Part shown: in pieces, positions 1 through 6,933 of the stretch
Layout of the letters: every line of letters starts with the position of its first letter
How positions within the stretch are numbered: the first letter of the stretch is position 1
Assembly: GCF_051414115.1 (NCBI RefSeq)
Contig: NZ_JBLKNZ010000001.1
Coordinates: 1,240,001-1,304,000, forward strand
Source: Halovenus marina
GTDB taxonomy: Archaea > Halobacteriota > Halobacteria > Halobacteriales > Haloarculaceae
Direction: 5' to 3'
Length of the DNA: 64,000 nucleotides
Translations under genes and position numbers: made by a program
Notes under the pieces: generated by a model
Database searches by the model: none
What the model saw: the letters and a program-made list of their open reading frames with translations, nothing else
What the model was told of the DNA's origin: nothing

Positions 1-936
1 GGTGACGACCAGAAACACGACCAGCGTCGGGACGCGGGACTGTCGCCGGTCGCTCAGGTAGCCGCCGCCGAACATGAACACGCCCGCGGCGATGACGGTG
101 ACCGCCATGAACACGCCGGAGGTGCCCTGTTCGGCGAAGCCGAAGACGCTGATGTCGTTCGCCCCGAGAAAGAGCACGAGCGTCGCGAACAGCGCGCCGA
201 TGTACACGAACAGGACGGCGAAGTTTATCATGCCGACCGTGACTGCTGCTGTACTCGTGTCCACATCCCACGGTTTCACCGATTTGCGCGTCCCACTCTC
301 GACGTGTGTCTCCGGAATCGCGACGTACGCGACGAGGCTGGCGACGATCGAAAACAGCGTCGCGAGCAGGAATGCAATCGAGATACCGGCAACCTCGCTG
401 ACGATCCCGCCGAGCACGAGACCGGTTGGCGTTCCAAAGAGGACGCCACCGCGGATGAGACCCATGCTGGCCCCCCGCGAGCGGGACTCGCTCACGTCGG
501 CGGCAATCGTGTACGCCGTCGCGAAGATGAGCGCGCTCCCGACCCCCCATAGGAGACGCGCGAGGAGAAACCACACCGCGGGTGCGGGGGCCACGACCGC
601 AACGAGATAGCCCAGCGAGGCGAACGACTGGACGAACATCCCGGCGAGAAACGGCGTTCTGGTGCCGATCCGGTCGACCAGAATCCCCGCTGGTGCGTTC
701 GCGATCAGTCGCGAGAAGCGCGTCGCGCTGAGGATAAGACCGATCAAAAAGGGGGAGATACCGATGACTGCCCCAAGATTCGGGAGGATCGGAAAGACGA
801 TACCGCCGCCGAAGCCGACGAAAAAGGTGCTGACGATGACGGCACCGATGACTGCGTAGCGATCGTCATCGCGGCGGGCGACCCGGTGGATGGTTCGGCG
901 GACCGACGCCCCCGCTCGACGGAGCGCTCCGCTCAT
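1..936 (-). CDS. MFS transporter, 3' end cut by window edge
   Basis: The frame is open from an ATG at 936 to the window edge, giving 312 codons. After a basic, Arg-rich N-terminus the translation has long hydrophobic helices. The loop between helices 2 and 3 reads GILVDRIGTR, the classic MFS D-R-x-G signature, and a second copy-like loop (GGYLSDRRQSR) lies near the cut end, as expected for the second six-helix half. The ATG is preceded by GGAGG 4-8 nt upstream, which supports this start. It is probably a drug/metabolite exporter or a substrate permease. It lies downstream of the propeller-LamG gene on the same strand, with 257 nt of apparent control region between. The substrate cannot be read from sequence, and the C-terminus is missing only because of the window edge. 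Confidence 0.88.
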   Translation of the reverse strand, partial: MSGALRRAGASVRRTIHRVARRDDDRYAVIGAVIVSTFFVGFGGGIVFPILPNLGAVIGISPFLIGLILSATRFSRLIANAPAGILVDRIGTRTPFLAGMFVQSFASLGYLVAVVAPAPAVWFLLARLLWGVGSALIFATAYTIAADVSESRSRGASMGLIRGGVLFGTPTGLVLGGIVSEVAGISIAFLLATLFSIVASLVAYVAIPETHVESGTRKSVKPWDVDTSTAAVTVGMINFAVLFVYIGALFATLVLFLGANDISVFGFAEQGTSGVFMAVTVIAAGVFMFGGGYLSDRRQSRVPTLVVFLVVT

Positions 937-1038
937 GCCTCCGCAATCACCCGACCAGCACGCAGAGGATGGCGTGATAGCGGCGTCTGACTCGCTGTTC
1001 GGCGTCCCACTCTGATTTCCAAGCCAACGGAAGTACGA

Positions 1039-1050
1039 CACTGTTCAGTG
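1039..1050. promoter_or_regulatory. Short inverted repeat CACTG-TT-CAGTG
   Basis: Perfect 5-bp arms separated by two bases, about 100 nt upstream of the MFS start and 24 nt from the larger palindrome at 1074-1091. Possible regulator half-sites. No factor can be named. Confidence 0.3.
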
Positions 1051-1073
1051 ATCATCGCTCTCTGTTGTCTCAC

Positions 1074-1091
1074 ACTGACTGTATAGTCAGT
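1074..1091. promoter_or_regulatory. 18-nt palindrome upstream of the MFS gene
   Basis: ACTGACT and AGTCAGT form perfect 7-bp arms around GTAT. The site is in the 257-nt gap (937-1193) between the propeller-LamG stop and the MFS start. It could be an operator for the MFS gene or a transcript hairpin downstream of the LamG gene. No T-run follows, so I prefer an operator. The remainder of the gap shows no credible gene. Confidence 0.45.
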
Positions 1092-1193
1092 CTGTTATCC
1101 ATGAGTGCGAGGAGGGGTCTCTTGAATGTTGGCTTCCGGGTCAGCTTCGACGGAATAGAGACCAATAGAGAACACGAAAAGAGAGAACAGCGC

Positions 1194-4037
1194 TCAGCTA
1201 CTCATCTGATCGGAGAGATACTCGATTTCGTTCGCGTCGAGGGCGCGGTCGAACACCCACATGTCGTCGATCCGCCCATCGAACTCGGAGTCGCCATCGT
1301 ACTGTGGCCGGAGGTCAGCTCCGACGCGTGCGGGCGCTGGCTGGAGAATGTCGTAGGGCACCGATTGGGTCGCTGCCAGCTGCCCGTCGATGTACAGCCG
1401 GAGCGTCTCCCCATCGTAGGTGCCAGCCAGATGAACCCACTCGCCGGTCGGAATGGTCGGGTTCCGCGCGAGTCTCCAGTCTCCCTCTTCGATGGCGAGC
1501 CACCACGTCGGCTGAGCACCGAAGAGATACAGCGAGACGATCGCCTGTTCACCGATCGCGGCCTGGATGATCTGATGTGTCGAACCCGTGTCTTCGGTGT
1601 TGACCCAGCCAGCGACCGAGACTTCGTTCTCGAACGACAGCGTCGGCGTGTCGGCCCAGGTATCGTTCTGGTCGAGACGGATTGCGTTGTCGATGACGCC
1701 CGCGTCGGTCACCGCACCGTTGTTTGTGGCGTCGTTGCCGTTCGAACTGGTGTCCTCGAAGTACTCCTGTGTCTGCTGGAGTTGGTCGAACGGATAGTAC
1801 GCGACCGGATTGTTTGGTTGGGTGGCGTTGTTGTAGTGGTCCTGCACTTCGCTTTCCGTGAGTGCACGGTTGAACAACTGCAGGTCGTCGATCCGGCCGT
1901 CGAACTCCCAATCCCCGGCGGTTCCATCGCGTAGATCAGCACCGACGCGACAGGGCACCGGTTCAAGCAGGTCGGGAACGTCCACGGCTTGGGTCGCCGC
2001 GAGTGAGCCGTTGATGTACAGACGAAGGTCGTTGCCGTCGTAGGTGCCCGCCAGATGCACCCATTCACCCGTCGGAATCGACGGGTTCCGAGCGAGCCGA
2101 TACCCCTGACTGTCGTCGGTTCCGAGCCACCACGTTGGGCGGTCACCGAACAGATACAGGTTGAACTTCGACTCTGCGCCCAGTGCGCCCATCGCGATGA
2201 AATGCGAGTCATCGACCGCCTCGGTGTTCACCCAACCGGCGACCGAGACTTCGTCCTCGAAGGTCAGTGTCGGCGTATCGGCCCAGGTGTCGTTCCGGTC
2301 GAAGCGGACGGCGTTGTCGATGGTTCCGGAATCGACCGTACCGCCGTTGTTGGTGGCGTCGTTGCCGTTGCCACTCGCGTCCGCGAACACCTCGCCGCCG
2401 AGGGTTCGGTCGAACGAGTAGTGAGCCACTGGGTTCTCCGGTTTTTCTGGCAGTGTCTCTTCCAGATCCGCGAAGCGGAATGAGTAGAGGTCGGCGTCGG
2501 ACATCACGAATCGCAATCGCACCGGCGGATACTCGCCGTCTTCGTCTTTGAGATCCGATAGCTTCCGGTCGCCTTGCCATTCGACGATCCGGTCGAGGTC
2601 GTCGCCGAATATCTTCGGTGAATCGTCCAGCGTGAAGCCCTCGATCGGTTTGCCCGCTGGATTCTGTAACTCGACTTTGATCGTGCCTGCCGCAGAGGTC
2701 GCGTAGTTCAACACGAGTTTGTCGTTCGTGAACTTGACCGGGTTCGTGACGAACTCCCCGCCGCTCAACGGCGCGCGCATCGACACGAATCCGTCGATCC
2801 GTATCGAGTACCGGCGCATCTGGGGATCCGGGTGCCAGTAGTGTTCGAGCGCGTACATCGAGATCTCGTTTGGCCTGCCCTCCACTGGGGAGGGCGTCTC
2901 CACGGGAGCCACTGCCATCCAGTTGGTCGCGTACGTCCAGCTATTGACGGTGTCGTCTTCCCAGAGCCCCGGTCGGTGGAACGTGCGATTCCATCGCTGG
3001 AAGGTGTCGGTCCCCCTGCTACTCATGAAGAGAGTGTCAGACACCGCCGCTCCCTGCCGCAGGTCGAACCGCTCGGTGCGTTCGACCCGCTCCTCGTACC
3101 CCGGCAACTTTTTCATCGAGGGCGAATCCCAGTCGCGCTCGTGGTACCGACCCGGGAAGCCGAGGAAGATGTGTGGTGCCCGGTAGTAGGGGTTGATTCC
3201 GTTGATGTACAACTGCTCTGCGGGAGCGTCTGGATACTCGAGATCGGTGAACTCTTCCCAGTTGACAAAGTCGTCGGATCGTGCCGTTCTGATCGCGCGC
3301 CGTCCTGAATCGAAGTACCGGAAGTACGCTCGGTACTCTTCGCGAACCGTATCCCAGAACGCGATGTTCTGTGAGTCGAACGCGCCCTCGGTCAACACCG
3401 GCGTATTCTGGATGCGTTCCCAGTGGATCCCGTCCGGCGATTTGAGCGCATAGCTCTCACCAGTTCCTGCGAGTGCCTTGTACTTGGCGTCGGAGTCGGC
3501 GTCCGGATTCGGGTCTTTGAAGGGTGCCATGTTGTGGGCGTCTGGCCACCGGTCCCAGACGATGTTGTTGTCTGTCGACCCTTCGTGTTCGATGATCCCG
3601 AGACTCGGCTTCTCCCAGTTGATCCCCTCTTCGCTTTCGGCGTAACAGGTGTACTGCGTCTCACCGATCGTCGTCCCGCGATAGTACATCCGATAGCGCT
3701 CTATCTCGTCGTCCCAGAAGACTGTGATGTAGGCGCTCCCGTCACCTTCCCACGGTTCGTCGAAGACGATCGATACGTCTTGCGGGTCCGGACTGTGCAA
3801 GTGCTGGCTGACGCCGTCCATCTCGTCGATCAGGTAGTCGTCGACGAACAGTTCCAGCCGTGACCCGATGTCGACTGGCTTCCCTTGTGGTGGGTTGACG
3901 TTGTTCGGTGCCTTCTCGGGCATGTACCTCGAAATCAGCCCGAGACCTGCTGTCCCTGCTAACACGCTCCGACGACTCATCTCCGGTTGGTCGATGTCGA
4001 ACTCCGGTGTGAAGTTCTCGTTTGATTGGTCGTCCAT
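1194..4037 (-). CDS. Tat-exported five-bladed beta-propeller (GH43/32-like) protein with two C-terminal LamG domains
   Basis: 947 residues. A twin-arginine signal (SRRSVLAG, Arg22-Arg23) precedes a short hydrophobic stretch, so the protein should be exported folded. There is no clear lipobox Cys. Residues about 55-530 resemble the glycosyl-hydrolase-like propeller proteins common in Planctomycetes, with the landmarks LELFVDDYLID, YRMYYRG and FDSQNIAFWD. Two concanavalin-A/LamG domains follow at about 536-735 and 744-947, each with SNGNDATNNG-type and EWVHLAGTYDG motifs. A carbohydrate-binding or glycan-processing role is likely, but I cannot assign a catalytic acid pair. A paralogue lies at 29665-32520. 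A 17-nt palindrome shared with that paralogue sits just upstream of the start. Confidence 0.85.
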   Translation of the reverse strand: MDDQSNENFTPEFDIDQPEMSRRSVLAGTAGLGLISRYMPEKAPNNVNPPQGKPVDIGSRLELFVDDYLIDEMDGVSQHLHSPDPQDVSIVFDEPWEGDGSAYITVFWDDEIERYRMYYRGTTIGETQYTCYAESEEGINWEKPSLGIIEHEGSTDNNIVWDRWPDAHNMAPFKDPNPDADSDAKYKALAGTGESYALKSPDGIHWERIQNTPVLTEGAFDSQNIAFWDTVREEYRAYFRYFDSGRRAIRTARSDDFVNWEEFTDLEYPDAPAEQLYINGINPYYRAPHIFLGFPGRYHERDWDSPSMKKLPGYEERVERTERFDLRQGAAVSDTLFMSSRGTDTFQRWNRTFHRPGLWEDDTVNSWTYATNWMAVAPVETPSPVEGRPNEISMYALEHYWHPDPQMRRYSIRIDGFVSMRAPLSGGEFVTNPVKFTNDKLVLNYATSAAGTIKVELQNPAGKPIEGFTLDDSPKIFGDDLDRIVEWQGDRKLSDLKDEDGEYPPVRLRFVMSDADLYSFRFADLEETLPEKPENPVAHYSFDRTLGGEVFADASGNGNDATNNGGTVDSGTIDNAVRFDRNDTWADTPTLTFEDEVSVAGWVNTEAVDDSHFIAMGALGAESKFNLYLFGDRPTWWLGTDDSQGYRLARNPSIPTGEWVHLAGTYDGNDLRLYINGSLAATQAVDVPDLLEPVPCRVGADLRDGTAGDWEFDGRIDDLQLFNRALTESEVQDHYNNATQPNNPVAYYPFDQLQQTQEYFEDTSSNGNDATNNGAVTDAGVIDNAIRLDQNDTWADTPTLSFENEVSVAGWVNTEDTGSTHQIIQAAIGEQAIVSLYLFGAQPTWWLAIEEGDWRLARNPTIPTGEWVHLAGTYDGETLRLYIDGQLAATQSVPYDILQPAPARVGADLRPQYDGDSEFDGRIDDMWVFDRALDANEIEYLSDQMSS

Positions 4038-4044
4038 TATCGAA

Positions 4045-4065
4045 CCGTGCCAGATATTGGCACGG
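4045..4065. promoter_or_regulatory. Palindromic operator candidate of propeller-LamG gene 1
   Basis: Perfect 8-bp arms around a 5-nt spacer. The core is GTGCCAGATATTGGCAC (4047-4063). The minus-strand TATA-like element at 4085-4096 places transcription start near 4064, so the palindrome would cover about +1 to +20, ending 7 nt before the ATG at 4037. The paralogous gene at 29665-32520 has a similar 17-nt palindrome at the same position. A repressor operator or a 5'-UTR hairpin would both fit. Confidence 0.6.
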
Positions 4066-4084
4066 GTGAGATGTCATATCACAG

Positions 4085-4096
4085 AATATTAAATCT
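4085..4096 (-). promoter_or_regulatory. TATA-like element of propeller-LamG gene 1
   Basis: On the minus strand this reads GATTTAATATTC. It sits in an unusually AT-rich stretch (about 4080-4160) in an otherwise GC-rich window. Its centre is about 27 nt upstream of the predicted transcription start at the edge of the palindrome. Confidence 0.45.
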
Positions 4097-4228
4097 ACCC
4101 TATAAGAATATTATATTATATCTTTATTTTAGTATTCGTCATTAGTAACATATGTTCAGAGTGTGCGACAGAATGGATAGGCACTCTCGATACAACTGTG
4201 TCACAGAATCCGAGCGGCGTTTGCGATT

Positions 4229-4594
4229 CTACAGCGAGACGACCAGGTCGTCGCCCTCGACCTCGACAGAGTGTTCGATCAACTTGATCCCCTGCCGGGA
4301 GAGACAGTCGCCCGTCGTCACGTCGAACTCCCAGGCGTGCCACGGACAGGTCAGGACTTCACCCTCCCTCGTCCACGAGAAGTCAGTCTCCAGCGTCTCC
4401 TTGTCGAAGGTGGCGTCTGTCGTCCCCGTTATCTTGCCCTCGCAGGCCGGGCCGCCCTGATGGGCACACCAATTCGTATATGCGAAGTACTCACCGTCGA
4501 TGTTGAACACGGCTATCTCGCGGCCTTCGAGTTGGACAACTATTCTGTCTCCGTCCGCTAACTCGTCGACGCTCGAAACGACGTGTTCGCTCAT
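4229..4594 (-). CDS. Rieske [2Fe-2S] ferredoxin-like protein
   Basis: 121 residues, a single Rieske domain. The ligands are visible as Cys43-x-His45 and Cys83-x2-His86 (CAHQGGP and CPWHAW). The gap between the two ligand pairs is 37 residues, longer than the roughly 15-20 usual in Rieske ferredoxins of dioxygenases. It would be a cytoplasmic one-electron carrier. The ATG overlaps the stop of the upstream amidohydrolase (ATGA), so the two are translationally coupled. The same pair recurs on the other strand at 9830-11265. No oxygenase alpha subunit is encoded nearby, so the electron acceptor is unknown. Confidence 0.9.
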   Translation of the reverse strand: MSEHVVSSVDELADGDRIVVQLEGREIAVFNIDGEYFAYTNWCAHQGGPACEGKITGTTDATFDKETLETDFSWTREGEVLTCPWHAWEFDVTTGDCLSRQGIKLIEHSVEVEGDDLVVSL

Positions 4595-5697
4595 ATATCC
4601 AGTCCGAACGCCTCCTTCGGCGTCTCCAGCAGTACCTTCTCGCGTTCCTCTTCGGTGAAGATAGAGCGCAGATGCTTGTCGAGTTCGGTCGGGTGGTCGA
4701 AGTCCCAGTGTGGGTAATCGGATGCGAACATAATCGAGTCGACGCCGATGACGTCGATCACTTCCTGCAACTGGCCAGCACGCTCGGGTTCACCGAGCGG
4801 CTGGCTGCTGAAGTAAAACGACTCGCGGACGTACTCTTCCGGCGTCCGTTCGAGCAGCGGCACCTCGCCTTGCTTTCGCTCATACTCCTCGTTGAGTTGC
4901 CACATCACGTTCGGCACCCAGGTGAGGCCCGATTCGAGGAACGTGAAGTTCAGGCCGGGGAACTTCTCGGGAACGCCGTTTGCGATCAGACTCGTCGCAG
5001 TCAGCGACTGCGCCCAGAGATGTGCCAGCGTGTGACTGGTCATGAAGCGCTGAATGCCCTGGTGTTGCTTGGGGAAGTCGTAGCGGAACTTATCGCCCGC
5101 CGCGCCGTGGTAGGCGACGTGCAGGTCGTTGTCCTCTGCGGCCTCGTAGATCGGGTCGTACTTTGGATGCCCGAGCGGAAGCCGCGGTCCCGTGCTCCCC
5201 AGGTAGATGCCGACGATCTGGTCTTCGTCGCCGATCCGGTCGATCTCCTCTGCTGCTTTGTGGGGTTTCTGTTGTGTGATTCCGGCCAGTGCCAGAAAGT
5301 CCGTGTCGTCAAGGAAGTGATCGAGCAGGTAGTCGTTGAACGCCTCCATGAGACCGACGGCGAGGTCCTCGTCGGGCAGTTTCTGCACGCCGGGATTCGT
5401 GTTCAAGATCGGGTAGTCGACGTGCAGTCCCTCGACGACGTTTTTCTCGACACGCTCGGGACTGGTCAGCAGTCGGTCGTCGTAGCCGATGCGCTCCCCG
5501 GGCGCGTTCGTTCGGTCCGCCCCGTAGCTCTGGGGAAACGCCGACGACGCCCGCAGTCGGTCGTGATACTTGTCGTCGACGTACCGGGACATCACCTCCG
5601 GCGAAATCGCGCCGCTCTGTACCGTCAAATGGACGTCAGCGTCGACCACTGTCGATTCCTCCAGCACCCGTAATCCGGGCGTGAGTTCCTGTGACAT
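4591..5697 (-). CDS. Amidohydrolase-2 (ACMSD-like) family metal-dependent hydrolase/decarboxylase
   Basis: A TIM-barrel protein of 368 residues from the ATG at 5697. A GTG at 5709 would add four residues, but a TATA-like element at 5720-5727 fits a leaderless ATG. Metal and active-site landmarks of the ACMSD/5-carboxyvanillate decarboxylase group are present: DADVH at the N-terminus, YHGAAG, LESGLTWVP and FASDYPHWD, the last with the conserved Asp. Such enzymes decarboxylate or hydrolyse aromatic or muconate-type acids. It is coupled to the Rieske gene by a 4-nt overlap. Close paralogue: 6934-8016. More distant: 9830-10894. The substrate is unknown. Confidence 0.87.
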   Translation of the reverse strand: MSQELTPGLRVLEESTVVDADVHLTVQSGAISPEVMSRYVDDKYHDRLRASSAFPQSYGADRTNAPGERIGYDDRLLTSPERVEKNVVEGLHVDYPILNTNPGVQKLPDEDLAVGLMEAFNDYLLDHFLDDTDFLALAGITQQKPHKAAEEIDRIGDEDQIVGIYLGSTGPRLPLGHPKYDPIYEAAEDNDLHVAYHGAAGDKFRYDFPKQHQGIQRFMTSHTLAHLWAQSLTATSLIANGVPEKFPGLNFTFLESGLTWVPNVMWQLNEEYERKQGEVPLLERTPEEYVRESFYFSSQPLGEPERAGQLQEVIDVIGVDSIMFASDYPHWDFDHPTELDKHLRSIFTEEEREKVLLETPKEAFGLDI

Positions 5698-5706
5698 ACT
5701 GGAGAT

Positions 5707-5727
5707 CACCCTTTGGGTGGATATAAA
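5707..5727. promoter_or_regulatory. Promoter with inverted repeat for the amidohydrolase-Rieske pair
   Basis: On the minus strand TTTATATC (5720-5727) lies about 26 nt before the ATG. Between them is a CACCC-N3-GGGTG inverted repeat (5707-5719 on the plus strand). An operator between TATA and the transcription start is the usual place for an archaeal repressor. GGTGATC within this stretch also resembles a Shine-Dalgarno sequence, but it would lie upstream of or at a leaderless start. Confidence 0.45.
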
Positions 5728-5782
5728 CCCTTGGCAGCCAACCAGAGATACACGCTTCAGTCGAACGCCCGAGCGAGGCCAA

Positions 5783-5790
5783 TACTTAAG
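5783..5790 (+). promoter_or_regulatory. TATA-like element for micro-ORF/YeiH
   Basis: TACTTAAG centred about 30 nt upstream of the ATG at 5817. This suggests that transcription begins just before or at the micro-ORF, so the micro-ORF would be part of the yeiH transcript. Confidence 0.45.
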
Positions 5791-5816
5791 TACACACCCG
5801 GGGAATCCTGAGGCGA

Positions 5817-5951
5817 ATGGCGAGTGAACAGTGGTTGATCGCTCCCGTCCGCTCGTGGTGGCGCGATCTGGAACGCGACTGGCAGAGCGTCGTGGTTGGT
5901 GCCGTCATCGTCACATTGTCTGCGATTCCCGAGATGGGAATCCCGCTGTAG
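5817..5951 (+). CDS. 44-residue single-TM micro-ORF, in frame with and directly before YeiH
   Basis: ATG at 5817, TAG at 5949-5951. The peptide has a Trp-rich amphipathic N-terminus (SWWRDLERDWQ) followed by one hydrophobic helix (VVVGAVIVTLSAI). Only TTC separates its TAG from the ATG of the YeiH gene, and both are in the same frame. A TATA-like element stands about 30 nt upstream. It may be a separate small membrane partner, or the original N-terminal helix of a longer YeiH protein cut off by a stop codon. Some longer members of the family, as I recall them, begin with a Trp-rich helix of this kind. I cannot decide between these from one sequence. Confidence 0.6.
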   Translation: MASEQWLIAPVRSWWRDLERDWQSVVVGAVIVTLSAIPEMGIPL

Positions 5952-5954
5952 TTC

Positions 5955-6932
5955 ATGACCCTCAGACGACTGCTTCCCGGGCTCTCTGTGCTCTGTCTCG
6001 GTGCGGCCCTCGCACGCGCCGTCGGAGTAGCGACGGGACTCAACCACCTGCTCGCAGCCATCGCGCTAGGGTTCGTGCTGGCCAACGGCATCGGCGTTTC
6101 CGACCGGTTTGGCCCGGGGCTGGCGACGCACAAACTCTGGCTCGGTGCCGGTATCGTCCTCATGGGCGCATCGGTGACGCTCGATACGATCCTCGACGTC
6201 GGCAGCGTCGTGCTGGTCGTGGTCGTACTCGTCACGGCGACGACGCTCGCGACTGTCGAACTTCTCTCTCGGAACGTCTTCGGACTCGACGACCGACTCG
6301 GGTCGCTGCTCGCGGCTGGCGCGAGCATCTGCGGGGTATCTGCGGTGATCGCAGTCGCTGGGGCGATCCGAGCACGCGACGACCAGATCGTCTACGCCGC
6401 AGCGACGGTGTTGCTGTTCGACGCTGTCACCATCGTCGTCTACCCGCTCGTCGGTGAGGTGCTCGACCTCTCGGACATCGCCTTCGGTGTCTGGGCCGGG
6501 GTCAGCATGTTCTCGACCGGGCCAGTCGTCGCTGTCGGCTTCGATTACTCCGAGACAGCGGGCCAGTGGGCGACGATAACGAAACTCTCGCGAAACGTCC
6601 TCATCGGCGTCGTCGTAATTGTCTATGCCAGTTACTACGCTGGCGGGGACGAGCGCGCGTCGCTGGGGACGCTCTGGAACGAATTTCCGAAGTTCGTACT
6701 GGGCTTTCTCGCGCTGATGTGTCTGGCAAGTACCGGCGTCCTGACAGCGACCCAACACCAGCTCCTCGAACGCGCCTACGACTGGCTCTTTCTGTTGGCG
6801 TTTGTCGGTCTGGGTGCCGAGATTCGGCTCGCGGATCTTCGCAATACCGGCCCGACTCCGCTCTTGCTAATTTTGACGACGCTCGTCCTCGCCAGTCTCG
6901 GCTCGCTCGCGCTGATCCTCGTTCTGTTGTAA
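5955..6932 (+). CDS. YeiH/UPF0324 family putative sulfate exporter
   Basis: 325 residues, about ten hydrophobic helices. It begins LRRLLPGLSVL, matching the usual start of the family, and contains AGASICGVSAVIAVAG, the family's S-I-C-G-x-S-A signature. Members are annotated as putative sulfate exporters (PF03601), and the substrate remains poorly tested. It starts 3 nt after the TAG of an in-frame micro-ORF. Its stop lies one base before the stop of the convergent amidohydrolase. A sulfonate- or sulfate-ester-releasing pathway nearby would explain its presence, but no sulfatase is visible. Confidence 0.85.
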   Translation: MTLRRLLPGLSVLCLGAALARAVGVATGLNHLLAAIALGFVLANGIGVSDRFGPGLATHKLWLGAGIVLMGASVTLDTILDVGSVVLVVVVLVTATTLATVELLSRNVFGLDDRLGSLLAAGASICGVSAVIAVAGAIRARDDQIVYAAATVLLFDAVTIVVYPLVGEVLDLSDIAFGVWAGVSMFSTGPVVAVGFDYSETAGQWATITKLSRNVLIGVVVIVYASYYAGGDERASLGTLWNEFPKFVLGFLALMCLASTGVLTATQHQLLERAYDWLFLLAFVGLGAEIRLADLRNTGPTPLLLILTTLVLASLGSLALILVLL

Positions 6933-6933
6933 A

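Noticed and set aside
4672..5673. 333-codon plus-strand frame opposite the first amidohydrolase
   Set aside because: Shadow; the minus-strand protein aligns with two paralogues in the window.
5949..5951. TAG before YeiH as a pyrrolysine codon
   Set aside because: No pyrrolysine synthesis genes or suppressor tRNA are seen, and the YeiH fold begins normally at the next ATG. Read-through remains only a possibility.
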